37,622 nt of DNA, taken from the NCBI GenBank assembly GCA_934230685.1, contig CAKQFF010000004.1:1-37622 (forward strand), given 5' to 3'. Position 1 is the stretch's first letter; each line of letters begins with the position of its first letter. A program made the position numbers and the translations under genes. This DNA comes from an uncultured Prevotella sp. (lineage in GTDB: Bacteria > Bacteroidota > Bacteroidia > Bacteroidales > Bacteroidaceae). The notes under the pieces are model-generated. The model was not told the DNA's origin and searched no databases. It saw only the letters and a list, made by a program, of their open reading frames with translations. This document shows, one piece after another, positions 1-8,260 of the stretch.

Positions 1-27
1 TGCTCTAACCAACTGAGCTACAAGTCC
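1..27 (-). tRNA. tRNA gene, 5' part only (isotype not visible)
   Basis: Read on the minus strand from base 27, the sequence gives a 7-nt acceptor strand (GGACTTG), T8 and A9, then a D arm GCTC-AGTTGGTTA-GAGC. That is the standard tRNA 5' half. The anticodon lies beyond the window edge, so the amino acid cannot be assigned. A strong promoter lies directly upstream at 61-92. Confidence 0.85.
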
Positions 28-60
28 GACTTATGCCCTTATGGGATAAGTTTGCGGGTG

Positions 61-92
61 CAAAGATAGTGTTTTTTAGTGGAAACGCCAAA
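61..92 (-). promoter_or_regulatory. Bacteroidota-type promoter for the edge tRNA
   Basis: On the minus strand a TTTG (-33 element, 89-92) is followed after 20 bp by TATCTTTG (-7 element, 61-68). This fits the Bacteroidota sigma-ABfr consensus TTTG / TAnnTTTG exactly. It sits about 34 bases before the tRNA 5' end. Confidence 0.8.
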
Positions 93-130
93 TTTTTGAG
101 ATAAAAATATGCGGAAACATGAATTTTCAT

Positions 131-138
131 TACTTTTG
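131..138 (+). promoter_or_regulatory. -7 promoter element of the DUF5686 gene
   Basis: TACTTTTG matches TAnnTTTG. No TTTG is seen at the right distance upstream. The expected start of transcription is only a few bases before the ATG at 150, so the mRNA would be almost leaderless. Confidence 0.5.
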
Positions 139-149
139 CAACCACATAC

Positions 150-2195
150 ATGAGACATATACACCACATATTTATCACCATACTACTGGCAATGGCTATA
201 GCCAACACGTCGATGGCAGCCAGCCGCCGATACACTCTTCAGACTATGAAGCGTGTGTTTGCCTATGCCGCGTCGATAGATACCGTGGGACGAAAGCCAC
301 ATGACAGCTATGCCTACCTGAAATACGACATACGCACAAACAAACGCAATGCTTTGCTGCTTGCTGTACCTACGATGTTTGCCGTGGCTAATGGTGGCGA
401 CCGTGAGCATGTAGGCGAGAACTATAGCCGAATAGTAAGCAAACGACCTGGAGATTTCGAAACCACTCGCCTACTCGACCGCTCTACCATTCCCCACCAA
501 ATGCGCACTATGCCCACGGTGCTTAAATACCTCACTCCCCTCATCTACGAGGAGATGCTTATCGACGGCCGACTGCTCTCTCCTTTTCATTATGTCAACC
601 GACGCTTCTACCGCTATCGTGTGACTGAGTTCTCGCATGGCACAGCCCTCGTGAGTCTCCGTCCACGACTGAAGAATACTAAGCTTGTGCGCGGATGGGC
701 AAGAGTGGATACGGAGTCGGGGCGAGTTATTGAGACTGCATTTGACGGCGAATACGACATGGTGAGATTTCATGTTGCTGTGACTATGGGCGATAGCGGA
801 GTAAACTCACTCATGCCTAACGAGTGTAACCTCAATGCCCGCTTTCTTTTCCTGGGCAACGACCTCACAGCCGAATACACATCTGTATACAACCTGCCCA
901 AAATAATAAACGACACTATCACCAACCGACGCGACACGGCTCTTATCAACCGCATACGCCCTATACCGCTCACAAGTCATGAGCAATATCTTTTCGACCG
1001 CTACTACGCACGACGCAACCGTGCAGCTGCCGACTCTACACAAAGCGACAGAAAGAATGCTAAAATAGCCAAAAGACTTTGGGATGTGGTGGGACGCAAC
1101 ATGATACAACGCACAAACCAGAAGTTTGGCACACACGACCAGGGACAGTTCCGTGTAAGTCCGATTCTCAATCCTTTGTATTTCAGCTACAGCTCACGGC
1201 GCGGACTCACCTATAAGCTCGACATACGCGGTTCCTACTACTTCAACAACCGCCAGATGCTTGAGCTACGCTTCAAGTCGGGCTATGCCTTCAAGCAGAA
1301 ACAGTTTTATTTCGACTTTCCATTCACCTTCTATTTCGACCGTCGACATGACGCTTATCTGCGGACGGAATGGTCGAGCGGACGACAGATGACAAGTTCG
1401 GAGGTGGTGGATGCCATAAAGAATGAGCGTGGAGACAGTATCAATTGGGACAAGCTCAACCTCACTTATTTCCGCGACCACAGTTTCAAGGCTGTTGTCC
1501 ACTACGACCCTACCCCACACTGGGGACTTGAAACTGGTATTGCTGCACATAAGCGCACAGCCATTGACCACGGTGCATTCCAAGAGGCAGGCAAACCAAC
1601 TGCATATACATCGGTAGCACCAATCTTTGAGCTCACCTATCGTCCGTGGGGATACTACGGACCAATATTTACTGGCAATTATGAGCGAGGCATACGCGGA
1701 CTGTTTGGCTCGGACACCGACTACGAGCGACTTGAGCTTGACGGACAATACAACTACAGACTATCAGGACTGAGTAGTTTGCAAATGCGTGCCGGCACAG
1801 GCTTCTATACACATAAAGGCAAGCGCAACTACTTCCTCGACTATGCCAACTTCCATGAGGAGAATATTCCTGGAGGATGGAACGACGAATGGGCTTGCTC
1901 GTTTGAGTTGCTCAACCGCGGATGGTACAACGCATCGGAATACTACGTGCGTGCCAATGTGGCCTACGAGACCCCGCTGTTGCTCATGGCATGGATGCCT
2001 ATAGCAGGCCGACTGATAGAGAAGGAGCGAGTGTACATCAACGCGCTTAGCGTGAGACATCTCCATCCATACGTGGAATATGGCTACGGATTCACGTGCC
2101 GCGCATTCTCGCTCGCAGCCTTCCTCGCTCAGAGAAACTGGGAAATAGAAGGATTCACCGTGCGCCTTGGTTTCGAGCTGTTCCGACATTGGTGA
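150..2195 (+). CDS. DUF5686 family outer-membrane beta-barrel protein
   Basis: The 681-residue protein begins with a signal peptide (residues 1-24, hydrophobic stretch FITILLAMAIA, probable cleavage after SMA). A middle region (about 100-290) contains the pattern SPFHYVNRRFYRYR...VSLRPRLKNTKLVRGWARVDTESGRVI, typical of DUF5686. From about residue 340 to the end, alternating aromatic/hydrophobic strands (for example YKLDIRGSYYFNNRQMLELRFKSGYAF) indicate an outer-membrane barrel. The common N-terminal carboxypeptidase-like domain of the family is not evident, which makes this a short member. Substrate and role are unknown for the family. The gene stands alone, with murF following 132 bp later behind its own -7 element. 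The family assignment is from pattern memory. Confidence 0.8.
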   Translation: MRHIHHIFITILLAMAIANTSMAASRRYTLQTMKRVFAYAASIDTVGRKPHDSYAYLKYDIRTNKRNALLLAVPTMFAVANGGDREHVGENYSRIVSKRPGDFETTRLLDRSTIPHQMRTMPTVLKYLTPLIYEEMLIDGRLLSPFHYVNRRFYRYRVTEFSHGTALVSLRPRLKNTKLVRGWARVDTESGRVIETAFDGEYDMVRFHVAVTMGDSGVNSLMPNECNLNARFLFLGNDLTAEYTSVYNLPKIINDTITNRRDTALINRIRPIPLTSHEQYLFDRYYARRNRAAADSTQSDRKNAKIAKRLWDVVGRNMIQRTNQKFGTHDQGQFRVSPILNPLYFSYSSRRGLTYKLDIRGSYYFNNRQMLELRFKSGYAFKQKQFYFDFPFTFYFDRRHDAYLRTEWSSGRQMTSSEVVDAIKNERGDSINWDKLNLTYFRDHSFKAVVHYDPTPHWGLETGIAAHKRTAIDHGAFQEAGKPTAYTSVAPIFELTYRPWGYYGPIFTGNYERGIRGLFGSDTDYERLELDGQYNYRLSGLSSLQMRAGTGFYTHKGKRNYFLDYANFHEENIPGGWNDEWACSFELLNRGWYNASEYYVRANVAYETPLLLMAWMPIAGRLIEKERVYINALSVRHLHPYVEYGYGFTCRAFSLAAFLAQRNWEIEGFTVRLGFELFRHW

Positions 2196-2225
2196 CGGGA
2201 AATAATAAGGAGACAATAAATAATT

Positions 2226-2268
2226 AAGGTAGTGGAAAAAGCCGTAAATCGGATTTTTACACTACCTT
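2226..2268. repeat. Imperfect inverted repeat overlapping the murF -7 box
   Basis: AAGGTAGTG (2226-2234) is exactly complementary to CACTACCTT (2260-2268). With two mismatches the pairing extends to about 19 bp around a short AT-rich loop. It may end transcription of the upstream barrel gene, although no T-run follows. Its right arm shares TACCTT with the murF -7 element, so it could equally be an operator. Confidence 0.6.
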
Positions 2269-2270
2269 TG
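2263..2270 (+). promoter_or_regulatory. -7 promoter element of murF
   Basis: TACCTTTG matches TAnnTTTG and lies 57 bases before the murF ATG. No good TTTG is present 19-20 bp upstream. The right arm of an inverted repeat covers this box. Confidence 0.55.
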
Positions 2271-2327
2271 CATTCATATCTGAATAAACATATAAATTGG
2301 ATAAGTAGATAAAACTGTTCATATATT

Positions 2328-3686
2328 ATGGAAATATCCGAACTTTACAAAATCTTCACCGAGCATGATGTCGTGACTACCGACAGCCGCGACTGTCCCG
2401 AAGGCTCGCTGTTCTTTGCCCTCAAGGGCGAATCGTTCGACGGAAACAAGTTTGCAGCCATGGCTCTTGAGAAGGGTTGCGCCTATGCTGTGGTAGACGA
2501 GAAGGAGTATGCCAACGACCCACGCTGCATACTCGTAGACAACTGTCTCGACACCTTGCAGCAACTGGCACGCTATCACCGCCGCACTCTCGGCACTCCC
2601 ATCATTGGCATAACTGGCACCAATGGCAAGACTACAACAAAGGAACTTACTGCCGCTGTGCTGAGCAAGCGATATAATGTGCTATACACCCAGGGCAACT
2701 TCAACAATGATATTGGTGTTCCAAAGACCCTGCTGCGCCTTAAATCGACACACGACATAGCAGTAGTGGAGATGGGAGCATCGCATCCTGGCGACATAAA
2801 GAAACTTGTGGACATTGTGGAGCCTGACTATGCCCTTATCACGAATGTCGGCAGAGCGCATCTTCAGGGATTCGGCTCATTTGAAGGTGTAATACACACC
2901 AAGGGCGAGTTGTACGACTTTATGCGTGAGCGTGGCAACTGGGATGCTCCAGTGCCTGACAGCTTAGACTTCGGACGCAAGCGTTGCGTGTTCATAGATG
3001 CCGAGAATCCTTATCTTGTCTCTATATCCGAAGGCCTCAACCTTGTGCGCTATGGCTGCACAAAGGCAGAGGAGCTATGGGTGAACGGTGTTGTGAACAG
3101 TTGCGCTCCTATGCTCAATTTCTCTTGGGCCCACAACGACGGTTCGTTCAGCAGCGTGTGGCACGAAACTCCTACCCATCTCATAGGTTCATACAATATT
3201 ACCAATATGCTTGCGGCTGTCAGCATTGGTCTGTACTTTAATGTTGCCCCAGACAAAATTACAGACGCGCTATGCGAATACATGCCATCGAACAACCGCT
3301 CACAGTTTGAGAAGACTGCCGACAACCGCCTTATCGTAGATGCCTACAACGCCAATCCTACAAGCATGACGGCTGCATTGAAAAACTTTGGAGAGATGGA
3401 TGCACCTTTATGCAAGATGTGCATCATTGGCGACATGAAGGAACTGGGAGAAGTAAGTCATGAGGAACATCAGAAAATCATTGACCTGCTTAGCGAATTG
3501 AAAATACATAACGTTTGGCTCGTTGGCTCAGAATTTGAGCATTGCAACACCCCTTACAACTTCCGTAAATTCAACAATGTGGAAGAGGTAAAGGAAGCTA
3601 TCAAGGCTGACAAGCCACAAGGATATGATATTCTTATTAAGGGCAGCAACTCGACAAAGCTGTATGAGTTGCCTAAACTGTTGTAA
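2328..3686 (+). CDS. murF: UDP-N-acetylmuramoyl-tripeptide--D-alanyl-D-alanine ligase
   Basis: MurF joins D-Ala-D-Ala to UDP-MurNAc-tripeptide in the cytoplasm, the last step of the nucleotide-linked peptidoglycan precursor. The 452-residue length is normal. The N-terminal substrate domain has the MurF pattern TDSRDCPEGSLFFALKGESFDGNKFA (about 18-43). The ATP-binding loop GTNGKTTTKE is at 97-106, NFNNDIGVP and the VVEMGASHPGDI segment follow, and the C-terminal domain holds NRSQ and DAYNANPTSM. It is downstream of the DUF5686 gene and converges with the exporter adaptor gene across a large hairpin. Confidence 0.95.
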   Translation: MEISELYKIFTEHDVVTTDSRDCPEGSLFFALKGESFDGNKFAAMALEKGCAYAVVDEKEYANDPRCILVDNCLDTLQQLARYHRRTLGTPIIGITGTNGKTTTKELTAAVLSKRYNVLYTQGNFNNDIGVPKTLLRLKSTHDIAVVEMGASHPGDIKKLVDIVEPDYALITNVGRAHLQGFGSFEGVIHTKGELYDFMRERGNWDAPVPDSLDFGRKRCVFIDAENPYLVSISEGLNLVRYGCTKAEELWVNGVVNSCAPMLNFSWAHNDGSFSSVWHETPTHLIGSYNITNMLAAVSIGLYFNVAPDKITDALCEYMPSNNRSQFEKTADNRLIVDAYNANPTSMTAALKNFGEMDAPLCKMCIIGDMKELGEVSHEEHQKIIDLLSELKIHNVWLVGSEFEHCNTPYNFRKFNNVEEVKEAIKADKPQGYDILIKGSNSTKLYELPKLL

Positions 3687-3703
3687 AAAAAGAAGTTAAG
3701 AAG

Positions 3704-3786
3704 TTAAGGAGTCAGAAGTTAAGCCATATGTCTTGTTTTCAGTACATCAGCGACAAAAGCATATGGCTTAACTTCTGACTCCTTAA
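3704..3786. terminator. 27-bp perfect inverted repeat, bidirectional terminator between convergent genes
   Basis: Bases 3704-3730 are the exact reverse complement of 3760-3786, with a 29-base loop. murF stops at 3686 on one side. The adaptor gene's TAA stop (3783-3785, minus) lies inside the right arm. Just upstream the motif AAGTTAAG is repeated (3694-3708), and it recurs inside the arm. The position suits a bidirectional terminator, but neither side has a clear T-run and the arm is longer than usual. Confidence 0.7.
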
Positions 3787-4892
3787 TCTTCTGTGCTAAC
3801 CTTTTTCGGTCCACGCACACGTTCATTAGCTTTTATTCCACTCTTTATCTCGATGTTGATGCCATCGCTGAGTCCGGTTGTCACCTTGCGGCGATCGTAG
3901 GTTTGCTTGTCACCGCTACCGTTTATTATATACACATATGTATTGTTACCATCAAACTCAATGGCACTCTCAGGCACCGACATCACACCCTTAGCCTCGG
4001 CAAGCACAATCTCGGCATTGGCACTATAGCCACTGCGTATCTGCTGTCCGCTTACAGGCACATTCACTGCAGCCTTTATCTCAAATTGGTTGGCACCGTT
4101 TTGATCAGTTGCCTTAGGCGATATGTATTCGAGTCGTGCGTCAAACTTAAGATTCTGAAGCGCACCGATGGTTATCTTCATTGCCATTCCCGTGGTGAGT
4201 CGTCCAACCTCTGTCTCGTCGATATTACCACGGAAGATAAGGTCGTGCATATTGGCAATAGTGGCGATTGTAGTACCATCGTTGAAAGTGTTGGAAAGAA
4301 TGACAGAGTTGCCCACCTTTACAGGCACATCAAGAATTAGACCAGTGACTGTAGAACGGATAAGTGTTGATGAAGCAGAAGCATTTGACTTTGAAACTCC
4401 ATCGCGCACAACCTCAAGGTTGTCCTGAGCAGCTGCCACTTCCTCGCGAGCCTGACGCAAAGCCTGTGCTATCTTATCGTATTCGTCAGCAGAAACAAGT
4501 CCCTTGTCGTAGAGCGTCTTCTCGCGCTCATAGTCGGTCTGCGCCTGCTTGGCGTTGATATTGGCAAGGCGCACACGCGACTGAGCCGAACTGAGCGAAC
4601 CCATATCGGGAATCACCTTAACCTTGGCTATCACCTCACCAGCCTCAACAGTCTCGCCAGCCTCTTTTAGTATCTCGGCGATAATGCCCGAAATTTGCGG
4701 CTTCACGTTAACTTCGTTGCGCGGTTCAATCTTTCCTGTGATTACTGTTGTCTTGCGTATGTCCATACGCTTAGGCAGGAACTCGTCGTAGACCACTGGT
4801 TGCGGTCGCGACTTGATATAGAGGAACACGAATGTTCCGATGAAAACTATGGCTACCAAAGCCAAAAGGATGAATTTGAAATATCGTTTCAT
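3783..4892 (-). CDS. HlyD/MacA-like periplasmic adaptor of an ABC exporter
   Basis: The 369-residue protein is the membrane-fusion subunit that would link inner-membrane permeases to an outer-membrane channel. It starts with a membrane anchor (residues 7-26, FILLALVAIVFIGTFVFLYI). A biotinyl-lipoyl half-motif follows (VKPQISGIIAEILKEAGETVEAGEVIAKV), then an alpha-hairpin rich in Ala, Gln and Glu (about 100-165), then the second lipoyl half and beta-barrel (STVTGLILDVPVKVGNSV). The C-terminal domain contains YVYIINGSGDKQTYDRRKVTTGLSDG. It is the last gene of the exporter operon, 34 bp after the second permease. MacA is the nearest known relative. The substrate is unknown. Confidence 0.9.
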   Translation of the reverse strand: MKRYFKFILLALVAIVFIGTFVFLYIKSRPQPVVYDEFLPKRMDIRKTTVITGKIEPRNEVNVKPQISGIIAEILKEAGETVEAGEVIAKVKVIPDMGSLSSAQSRVRLANINAKQAQTDYEREKTLYDKGLVSADEYDKIAQALRQAREEVAAAQDNLEVVRDGVSKSNASASSTLIRSTVTGLILDVPVKVGNSVILSNTFNDGTTIATIANMHDLIFRGNIDETEVGRLTTGMAMKITIGALQNLKFDARLEYISPKATDQNGANQFEIKAAVNVPVSGQQIRSGYSANAEIVLAEAKGVMSVPESAIEFDGNNTYVYIINGSGDKQTYDRRKVTTGLSDGINIEIKSGIKANERVRGPKKVSTED

Positions 4893-4901
4893 AATATATG
4901 G

Positions 4902-4941
4902 TTTTTCTACTCGTCTCTCATTTTTTCTACTCGTCTCTCAT
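4902..4941. repeat. 20-bp tandem duplication copying the permease stop region
   Basis: Two adjacent 20-base units (4902-4921 and 4922-4941) differ at none or one base depending on the frame chosen. The downstream unit (minus sense) is a copy of the last four codons MRDE plus the TAG of the permease gene, so a second orphan ATG...TAG of four codons lies just after the real stop. Confidence 0.85.
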
Positions 4942-6174
4942 TGCGTCAACCGGCTTCACTCTCATTGCCCTTATTGCAGGAGCAAGTCCGGCAAGCACAC
5001 CAAGCACCGACAACAAGGCCACCGCCCCTATAGCCGTCCAAAAACTTATCTGGAAATGGGCTGATACAACACCGTCGGTAGTGTTTGCCATCTCAAGTTC
5101 CTGAAGAACAAGCACCACAAAGAGAATGCCGCTCATTCCCGCCACCGACGTCAGCAATATGCTCTCCTGGATAATCTGCGAGAGAATCATGCGTGGCGTG
5201 GCTCCTATGGCGCGGCGTATACCTATCTCAACGGTTCGCTCACGCACAGTCACCATCATAATGTTCGACACGCCTATGGCTCCCGCAAGCAACGTGCCTA
5301 TACCCACAAGCCATATCAGCAGGTTGATACCAGTGAACATATTGTCGACTATGGAGAACATCATCTCGGTGTTGAAAACCATCACTCCCTTCTCGTCTTT
5401 CGGGTCGACATGATGGTCGAGGGCTATGACCGTGCGTATACGATCAGTGATGTCGCTCATTGTTACCCCAGGCCGTCCGGTCACACAAATCATGTCGATA
5501 CTTTCGCCACGATTGTAGATTTGCTGTACGAGCGAGAGCGGCATGTAAATAGCCTGTTGGTCGTTGCCATTGACATTCATGTTGCCATCGGCATAGTTTA
5601 CTCCCACAACACTGAAATACACAGAGTCGATGCGTATCACATCGCCACACGGGTCACCTCCCTTAGGAAAAAGGTTCTTGTAAACCTGCTTGCCTATGAC
5701 GCACACCTTGCGTCCTTGAACGATGTCCATCTGATTAATGTAGCGTCCGTAGAGCATCTTTGGTTCACTCACGCGCTGCATATCGGGAAGCACACCTTTC
5801 ACTATACCACTTGACGAGCGGTCGTCGTGTGTGGCATTGGAACCCCAACGTGTTATGGTAGGAGTTATGACGTCGAGTTCGGGCACTTGTGCACGAAGTC
5901 GCTTCACGTCTTTATAGGTGAGATTCCATTGTCGTCCCTTGCGGAATCCATGATAGGGCTTTGTGGTAGGCTGCGCCCACACAATGGCAGAGTTAGTGGC
6001 AAATCCTGCAAGGTTGTTGCTAAGCAATCCTTTCAGTCCGTCGCCGCCACCCACAAGTCCCACAAGCATGAATACACCCCAAAACACACCGAAGCCCGTA
6101 AGAAACGTGCGCGACTTATTGCGCGATAGCACATCAAGTATTTCGCGCAAGCGGTCGATGTCGAAATTTAGCAT
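4927..6174 (-). CDS. MacB-like ABC transporter permease (FtsX domain), second copy
   Basis: The 415-residue inner-membrane permease has the MacB layout: one N-terminal transmembrane helix (about 22-44), a large periplasmic MacB-PCD-like domain (about 50-270), then three C-terminal helices in an FtsX domain. The sequence VGIGTLLAGAIGVSNIMMVTVRERTVEIGIRRAIGATPRMILSQI is the classic coupling-helix region. Unlike E. coli MacB it carries no ATPase domain; the ATPase is a separate gene two genes upstream. It lies 21 bp after the first permease and probably forms a heterodimer with it. Confidence 0.92.
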   Translation of the reverse strand: MLNFDIDRLREILDVLSRNKSRTFLTGFGVFWGVFMLVGLVGGGDGLKGLLSNNLAGFATNSAIVWAQPTTKPYHGFRKGRQWNLTYKDVKRLRAQVPELDVITPTITRWGSNATHDDRSSSGIVKGVLPDMQRVSEPKMLYGRYINQMDIVQGRKVCVIGKQVYKNLFPKGGDPCGDVIRIDSVYFSVVGVNYADGNMNVNGNDQQAIYMPLSLVQQIYNRGESIDMICVTGRPGVTMSDITDRIRTVIALDHHVDPKDEKGVMVFNTEMMFSIVDNMFTGINLLIWLVGIGTLLAGAIGVSNIMMVTVRERTVEIGIRRAIGATPRMILSQIIQESILLTSVAGMSGILFVVLVLQELEMANTTDGVVSAHFQISFWTAIGAVALLSVLGVLAGLAPAIRAMRVKPVDAMRDE

Positions 6175-6195
6175 GATGATTATGTTTAATTATTC

Positions 6196-7461
6196 TTAGT
6201 TTCCTGTTCTCAAAGCCTCTATTGGTCGCACTTTAGCCGCCTTGCGTGCCGGGATAAGACCTGCTATGGTTCCTGCAACAATCATGAGTATCGTGGCTTG
6301 TACGCAGATGCCGAAATCGACAGTAGGGTTGACGAATATCTTTGCCGAGAAGAGTCCGTTGTCCACTGTAGTTCGTCCCACCGTTGCGTCCATATATTGT
6401 GTGGCGGCAATGCCGAGAGCCATTCCTATGTAACCGAAGAAAGTGGTTATCACAATGCTCTCAATTATTATCAGTCGCAATATCGACCACGGCTTTGCGC
6501 CGATAGCCTTGCGAATGCCAAACTCATGAGTGCGTTCCTTAACGGTAATGAGCATAATGTTCGACACACCCACAATACCCGAAAGCAGAGTGAACAAGCC
6601 CACTATCCACAGAGCCGTATGTATGAAACCCGTGGCTTTGTTGAGCTGCAAGTCCTGCGTGAATCGGTTCCATATCCAAATGGCGTTCTCATCATCGGGT
6701 GCTGCACGGTGGCTGCGGTTGATACGTGCGCGGTAAGCAGTCTCGAAACCTTCGTTCTCTTGTTCAGACTTAAGTCCATGAAACGAGAATACGATGTTGC
6801 CTGCCTTGTCGCCACTGTTGTAGATGGAGCGATAGGTGGTGAATGGAATGAAAGCATCATTGTCCATTCTATTCTTCTCACTTTCATAGATGCCCACAAC
6901 AGTAAATGCAAGATTGCCCACCTTTACGGTGCAACCGTTGAGATTGAGTGGAGCATGAGGCATGAGTTCCTTAGCCATACCCTGCGACACAACTATCGAC
7001 TTGCGCCGCTCGTCAAGGTCGAAGGGATTGAGAAAACGTCCGCACACCATGTCGCGCTTGTTTATCTCAACATCGTTGGGATAGACACCATTGATGTTTA
7101 TGCCAGTGATATAATTTTCACCAAAGGCTATGGTCTGTCCACCTTTCTGTATTTCTGCTCCCACCTTGTCGACATTGGCAGTAAATCCTTTGGAAGTCAT
7201 GGCGAGGTCCTTGTCGTTAAGTTCCACGCTACGTCCCTCGCCCAATCCGTCATAAGCCTTAGAGGTTTCTCCTCCGTATACGGTCATGGAATTGGTGAGC
7301 ACCTTCATGCGGTTGCCCATTACGCCATTGATAAGTCCGTTGCCGGCACCAAGCAGCACAATAAGTATGAATATTCCCCACGCAACCGAGAAACCCGTGA
7401 GCGCAGTGCGCAAGCGGTTGTGCTTGATAGTGGTGAGAATCTCGATGAATATGTCGCGCAT
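6196..7461 (-). CDS. MacB-like ABC transporter permease (FtsX domain), first copy
   Basis: At 421 residues this is a paralogue of the next gene, with the same plan: an N-terminal helix (about 21-43, FSVAWGIFILIVLLGAGNGLI), a periplasmic domain, and a C-terminal FtsX domain with GIVGVSNIMLITVKERTHEFGIRKAIGAKPWSILRLI. The periplasmic domains of the two have diverged more than the membrane parts, consistent with an obligate pair. It starts 11 bp after the ATPase stop. A long open frame on the opposite strand here has no recognisable content and is a by-product of codon bias. Confidence 0.92.
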   Translation of the reverse strand: MRDIFIEILTTIKHNRLRTALTGFSVAWGIFILIVLLGAGNGLINGVMGNRMKVLTNSMTVYGGETSKAYDGLGEGRSVELNDKDLAMTSKGFTANVDKVGAEIQKGGQTIAFGENYITGININGVYPNDVEINKRDMVCGRFLNPFDLDERRKSIVVSQGMAKELMPHAPLNLNGCTVKVGNLAFTVVGIYESEKNRMDNDAFIPFTTYRSIYNSGDKAGNIVFSFHGLKSEQENEGFETAYRARINRSHRAAPDDENAIWIWNRFTQDLQLNKATGFIHTALWIVGLFTLLSGIVGVSNIMLITVKERTHEFGIRKAIGAKPWSILRLIIIESIVITTFFGYIGMALGIAATQYMDATVGRTTVDNGLFSAKIFVNPTVDFGICVQATILMIVAGTIAGLIPARKAAKVRPIEALRTGN

Positions 7462-7472
7462 AGCTTTAATTC

Positions 7473-8192
7473 TTATTTCATTATACCATTTATGCCGAAC
7501 GGGCTTGCCTTGTGGTCGAGATTATCCTCGATACTGCCTATCAGTCCGTCCTTGATATGCACAATCTTGTTGGTCTCATTTGCCACACCACTCTCGTGGG
7601 TTACGACAACGGTGGTCACTCCCTCTTCGGCGTTGAGCCTCTTGAGCAGTTCCATCACCTCGACACTCGTCTTTGAGTCGAGCGCGCCAGTAGGCTCGTC
7701 GGCAAGGATTATCTGCGGTTTGGTGATAAGGGCACGTGCTATGGCAACACGCTGCTTCTGTCCGCCCGACATCTCGTTGGGATAATGGTCGGCCCATTGT
7801 GTCAGTCCCAGTCGTTCGAGATATTCCATGGCAAGACGATGACGGGTGCGGCGTGACACACCCTGATAATAGAGTGGCAACTCCACATTCTCCACTGCCG
7901 TCTTAAACCCAATGAGATTGAACGACTGAAAGATGAAGCCTATCATGCGGTTGCGGTATTCTGCGGCGCGAGTCTCCGAGAGATCCTTTATCAGAGTGCC
8001 GGCAAGCCAATACTCGCCAGAATCGTAGTTGTCGAGAATGCCCAATATATTAAGCAATGTCGACTTGCCCGAACCCGACGCTCCCATGATAGACACGAAT
8101 TCACCCTCGGCAATGTCGAGGTTTATTCCCTTGAGCACGTGCAATGGCTGCGCACCCTGGTAGGTTTTGTTTATGTCTTGTAGATGAATCAT
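7473..8192 (-). CDS. MacB/LolD-type ABC transporter ATP-binding protein
   Basis: This 239-residue cytoplasmic ATPase powers the adjacent permeases. Walker A GASGSGKST is at 37-45, the Q-loop glutamine is in FIFQSFNLI (about 89), the signature SGGQKQR is at 142-148, Walker B ILADEP is at 162-167 and the switch histidine (THE) is near 199. FQSFNLI and EPTGALDS are characteristic of the MacB/LolD subfamily. It is the first gene of the four-gene exporter operon and lies 68 bp after the DMT gene. No TolC-type channel gene is present nearby, so the complex would need one encoded elsewhere. Confidence 0.94.
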   Translation of the reverse strand: MIHLQDINKTYQGAQPLHVLKGINLDIAEGEFVSIMGASGSGKSTLLNILGILDNYDSGEYWLAGTLIKDLSETRAAEYRNRMIGFIFQSFNLIGFKTAVENVELPLYYQGVSRRTRHRLAMEYLERLGLTQWADHYPNEMSGGQKQRVAIARALITKPQIILADEPTGALDSKTSVEVMELLKRLNAEEGVTTVVVTHESGVANETNKIVHIKDGLIGSIEDNLDHKASPFGINGIMK

Positions 8193-8260
8193 ATTACTCG
8201 TTTGACTTTATTAACCACAAAAAAGTTGCACTCTATATTGTGAAATTTACATTCTAAGCA

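Noticed and set aside
3694-3786. CRISPR-like repeats at the AAGTTAAG cluster
   Set aside because: Repeats are short, unevenly spaced and part of a hairpin; no spacers or cas genes.
6298-7785. 495-codon open frame on the plus strand opposite the first permease and ATPase
   Set aside because: It is fully antisense to well-supported genes and has no domain, signal or start context. Such frames are common with this codon bias.
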